From an uncultured Hyphomonadaceae bacterium (GTDB lineage: Bacteria > Pseudomonadota > Alphaproteobacteria > Caulobacterales > Maricaulaceae): 64,000 bases of DNA. Every line of letters begins with the position of its first letter. Position 1 is the stretch's first letter. A program made the translations under genes and the position numbers. The notes beneath the pieces were generated by a model that saw nothing but the letters and a program-made list of their open reading frames with translations, was not told where the DNA came from and did not search any database. This document shows positions 62,494-64,000 of the stretch, piece by piece. The stretch is taken from contig CAJXPX010000012.1 in NCBI GenBank assembly GCA_913058335.1, forward strand, positions 50,632 to 114,631, given 5' to 3'.

Positions 62494-63462
62494 TTAAAAC
62501 TTTAGTCGCTGAATTTCGGCCACTTTGGCGACATCTTTGGTGCGATCGTAAAGCTTGGTCGTTGTGGAATTAGAATGATTTGCCATGATGCGGGCGTCCT
62601 CCAAACTGCCCCCATTATTTAGATAGGTTGTTATACCCGTCGCGCGAAAGCTATGATTGCCTATATCTCGGTGGATTCCAGCGGCTAGGGCGCGTTTTCG
62701 CACCATGCGCCAAGATGAATTTCGATCAAACGGTTTGCCGGTGAGGTAGCCACCGCGCGCTGTAGAAGACTGAAAAATCAATTCATTAGGTTGATTCATT
62801 AAGCCTGTGATTTGAAGGTATTCATCCATCATTTCTTCCAAATCCGGATGAACGGGCATTTCATGTCTCTTGGAGCCTTTTTCTTCTCCGACGAGCCATC
62901 TCTGATCGCCTCTAAGTTCGTAATCACGGACTTTCAAAGACAAAGCCGCTGAAATTCGAAAGAAAGAATAGACCATCAGACCTATCAAAGCGCGGTCGCG
63001 CAGATCTTTTTGAGACCGCTGCGGAATGCTATCCAATATCTGGCGAACCTGTGTGGAAACAATGACCGGCGTTTTTCCTGTCCCTGACGTCGTGCGCGGG
63101 AGTTTTACGGCCTTGGCCGGGTTTACGGAAAGAACGCCTCTGACAACGCAGGAGTCCAGAAACATTCGGACGGCGGACAGATATTGGCGCAAACTTGATT
63201 TTTCATAGCCTTTTTCAATCTGTGCGATGTTGAATTGCTGGACATGCACAGGCTCAATATCAAGCACGTCTGTAAGGCCCTGACCTTCACAATGTTCAAA
63301 GAACAAACGTAATCCATTGGCATAGGCGTGATTGGTATGCTGATTAATATTGAGCGAAAAGAATTCAGAATAGGCCGAAACCATTTTTGTGCCGTTACGA
63401 ACTACGAAGTCCGGCGGTGTCATTTCCTGACCTGATTTGATTTCCTGTTTCGAAAGGGGCAT
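62494..63462 (-). CDS. Tyrosine recombinase / site-specific integrase
   Basis: About 322 residues. An N-terminal SAM-like core-binding domain (about 25-110) precedes the catalytic domain. Catalytic residues are all visible: Arg in YSFFRISAALSL, Lys in GSKRHEMP, HSFR in GNHSFRATGITTYL, His in MANHSN and Tyr in TTTKLYDRT. An in-frame GTG at 63471 is an alternative start; no clear Shine-Dalgarno exists. A dif-like palindrome lies about 40 bases upstream. It differs from core XerC/XerD in its FFRISAA segment and probably belongs to an integrated element. Confidence 0.9.
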   Translation of the reverse strand: MPLSKQEIKSGQEMTPPDFVVRNGTKMVSAYSEFFSLNINQHTNHAYANGLRLFFEHCEGQGLTDVLDIEPVHVQQFNIAQIEKGYEKSSLRQYLSAVRMFLDSCVVRGVLSVNPAKAVKLPRTTSGTGKTPVIVSTQVRQILDSIPQRSQKDLRDRALIGLMVYSFFRISAALSLKVRDYELRGDQRWLVGEEKGSKRHEMPVHPDLEEMMDEYLQITGLMNQPNELIFQSSTARGGYLTGKPFDRNSSWRMVRKRALAAGIHRDIGNHSFRATGITTYLNNGGSLEDARIMANHSNSTTTKLYDRTKDVAKVAEIQRLKF

Positions 63463-63498
63463 AGAACACACTCACGCTGTCACGGCCTTAGGGACCAG

Positions 63499-63534
63499 TT
63501 TAATACAACATAATCTGCATTATGTTGTATTAAA
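63499..63534. repeat. Perfect 16-bp inverted repeat with dif-like core
   Basis: TTTAATACAACATAAT (63499-63514) and ATTATGTTGTATTAAA (63519-63534) are perfect complements around CTGC. Read as a Xer site it is an 11-bp arm ATACAACATAA, a 6-bp centre TCTGCA and an 11-bp arm TTATGTTGTAT. The inner CATAA/TTATG boundaries match dif. No T run follows on either strand, so it is not a terminator. Confidence 0.75.
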
Positions 63535-63652
63535 GAATAGTGTATTTTAGGTGAATTTCTGGGGTTTTCTACCGCACAACTTAATTCATCCGGCTTTTAA
63601 AAACAACATAGCCTTCACTACGATAAGGAAATGAAGCCCAAAGAGGCTGAAA

Positions 63653-63928
63653 TCAAAAATAAGGATTGCCGAGCGGGAGAATATTTTCTGGCGGAAGCCC
63701 AATCCCTGCCCGCCTGTAGTTTAACGCTTCAAGTTCAAGTTTTTCCCATTTCTCTCGCGATCGATGATTTGCTATTTCCAGCAGTAATTCCTTCTGCTCA
63801 GGCGTCAGCGGCGCGGGCGTTATGCGAAGTTTATTCCGCATGGCCATCATCTTTTCCAGACGGCATGCATCCAGATAGGCTTGCTTAATGCGCCTGTGTC
63901 GGTTTCGGCTATGGGATCGCCTCGGCAT
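63653..63928 (-). CDS. Small basic hypothetical protein
   Basis: A 91-residue protein, strongly basic at the N-terminus (PRRSHSRNRHRRIKQ) and charged helical in the middle (LTPEQKELLLEIANHRSREKWEKLELEAL). AGGA six bases before the ATG supports translation. No family is recognised; the basic segment may bind DNA or RNA. It reads towards the dif-like repeat and the recombinase in the same direction. Confidence 0.55.
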   Translation of the reverse strand: MPRRSHSRNRHRRIKQAYLDACRLEKMMAMRNKLRITPAPLTPEQKELLLEIANHRSREKWEKLELEALNYRRAGIGLPPENILPLGNPYF

Positions 63929-64000
63929 ATTCTTTCCTCTCTAAGTCTTTCCTGTTTTTCTCTGTCTTTGTTTTTCAGTTTATTTGGAGAAGATGGGCGT

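Noticed and set aside
63499..63534. Rho-independent terminator
   Set aside because: The stem is AT-rich and has no T run on either strand.
63631..63888. Plus-strand 85-codon frame overlapping the small basic gene
   Set aside because: The minus-strand frame has a clear ribosome binding site and more protein-like composition; this frame is its shadow.
1..64000. CRISPR arrays, insertion sequences, rRNA genes, prophage
   Set aside because: No regularly spaced direct repeats, transposase genes, rRNA sequence or phage structural genes were seen; the only mobility gene is the tyrosine recombinase at the right end.

Overview
The window is a gene-dense chromosomal segment of an alphaproteobacterium with moderate GC. 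The lineage call rests on gene content and order: ubiquinol-cytochrome c chaperone, plsX-fabH-ihfA-merR followed by tRNA-Pro, an NDUFS4-type complex I subunit, recG/sdhE/mfd, a TrpR-like gene heading a long his operon, and a PopA-like degenerate GGDEF protein that points towards Caulobacterales/Maricaulales relatives. Genus cannot be fixed from sequence alone.

Layout. 0-2.3 kb: a VRR-NUC nuclease fused to a DEDDh exonuclease. 2.4-7.4 kb: nrdR, riboflavin genes (stand-alone RibD reductase, ribE, RibBX-type ribB, ribH), nusB and thiL. 7.4-11.7 kb: bamE, cytochrome bc1 chaperone, plsX-fabH-ihfA-merR. 11.7-23 kb: four plus-strand tRNAs (Pro-GGG, Glu-TTC, Pro-TGG, Arg-TCT) interspersed with ctaA, rplM-rpsI, argC, a lipoprotein, an aminotransferase, glpX, recJ, a DUF192 protein, a HerA-like ATPase and an NDUFS4 homologue. 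23-26.5 kb: a decayed hydrolase remnant, then the sulfur amino-acid operon cysK-sseA-metC. 26.5-41.7 kb: DUF3089 and DUF502 proteins, recG, sdhE, mfd, a PopA-like protein, an M2 peptidase, hemH, a P-loop kinase, thrC and an XRE-cupin regulator. 41.9-46.5 kb: sulfate assimilation (siroheme synthase, DUF2849, cysI, a DUF934-CysH fusion) ending in a strong terminator. 46.5-53.3 kb: one tightly overlapping histidine operon, hisR-like, hisG, hisD, a hisC-hisB fusion, hisH, hisA, hisF, hisIE. 53.4-54.4 kb: tRNA-Ser and a nearly 1 kb non-coding stretch with a compact structured element. 54.4-60.1 kb: rlpA, dac, tmk, holB, tatD, an MBL hydrolase. 60.1-62.4 kb: a KDO cassette (kdsD, kdsB and a coupled histidine-phosphatase-like gene). 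62.5-64 kb: a tyrosine recombinase, a perfect dif-like inverted repeat and a small basic protein, probably the edge of an accessory region.

Most of the window is core metabolism. The best candidates for something undescribed are the dif-like palindrome beside the recombinase, the unidentified structured RNA-like element between tRNA-Ser and rlpA, candidate operators before the his and cys operons, several gene fusions (VRR-NUC/exonuclease, HisC/HisB, DUF934/CysH), and enzymes that have lost expected catalytic residues (GTP cyclohydrolase II domain of RibB, the histidine phosphatase, the DUF3089 hydrolase, the GGDEF site of the PopA-like protein). All statements come from reading the sequence; no database search was run.
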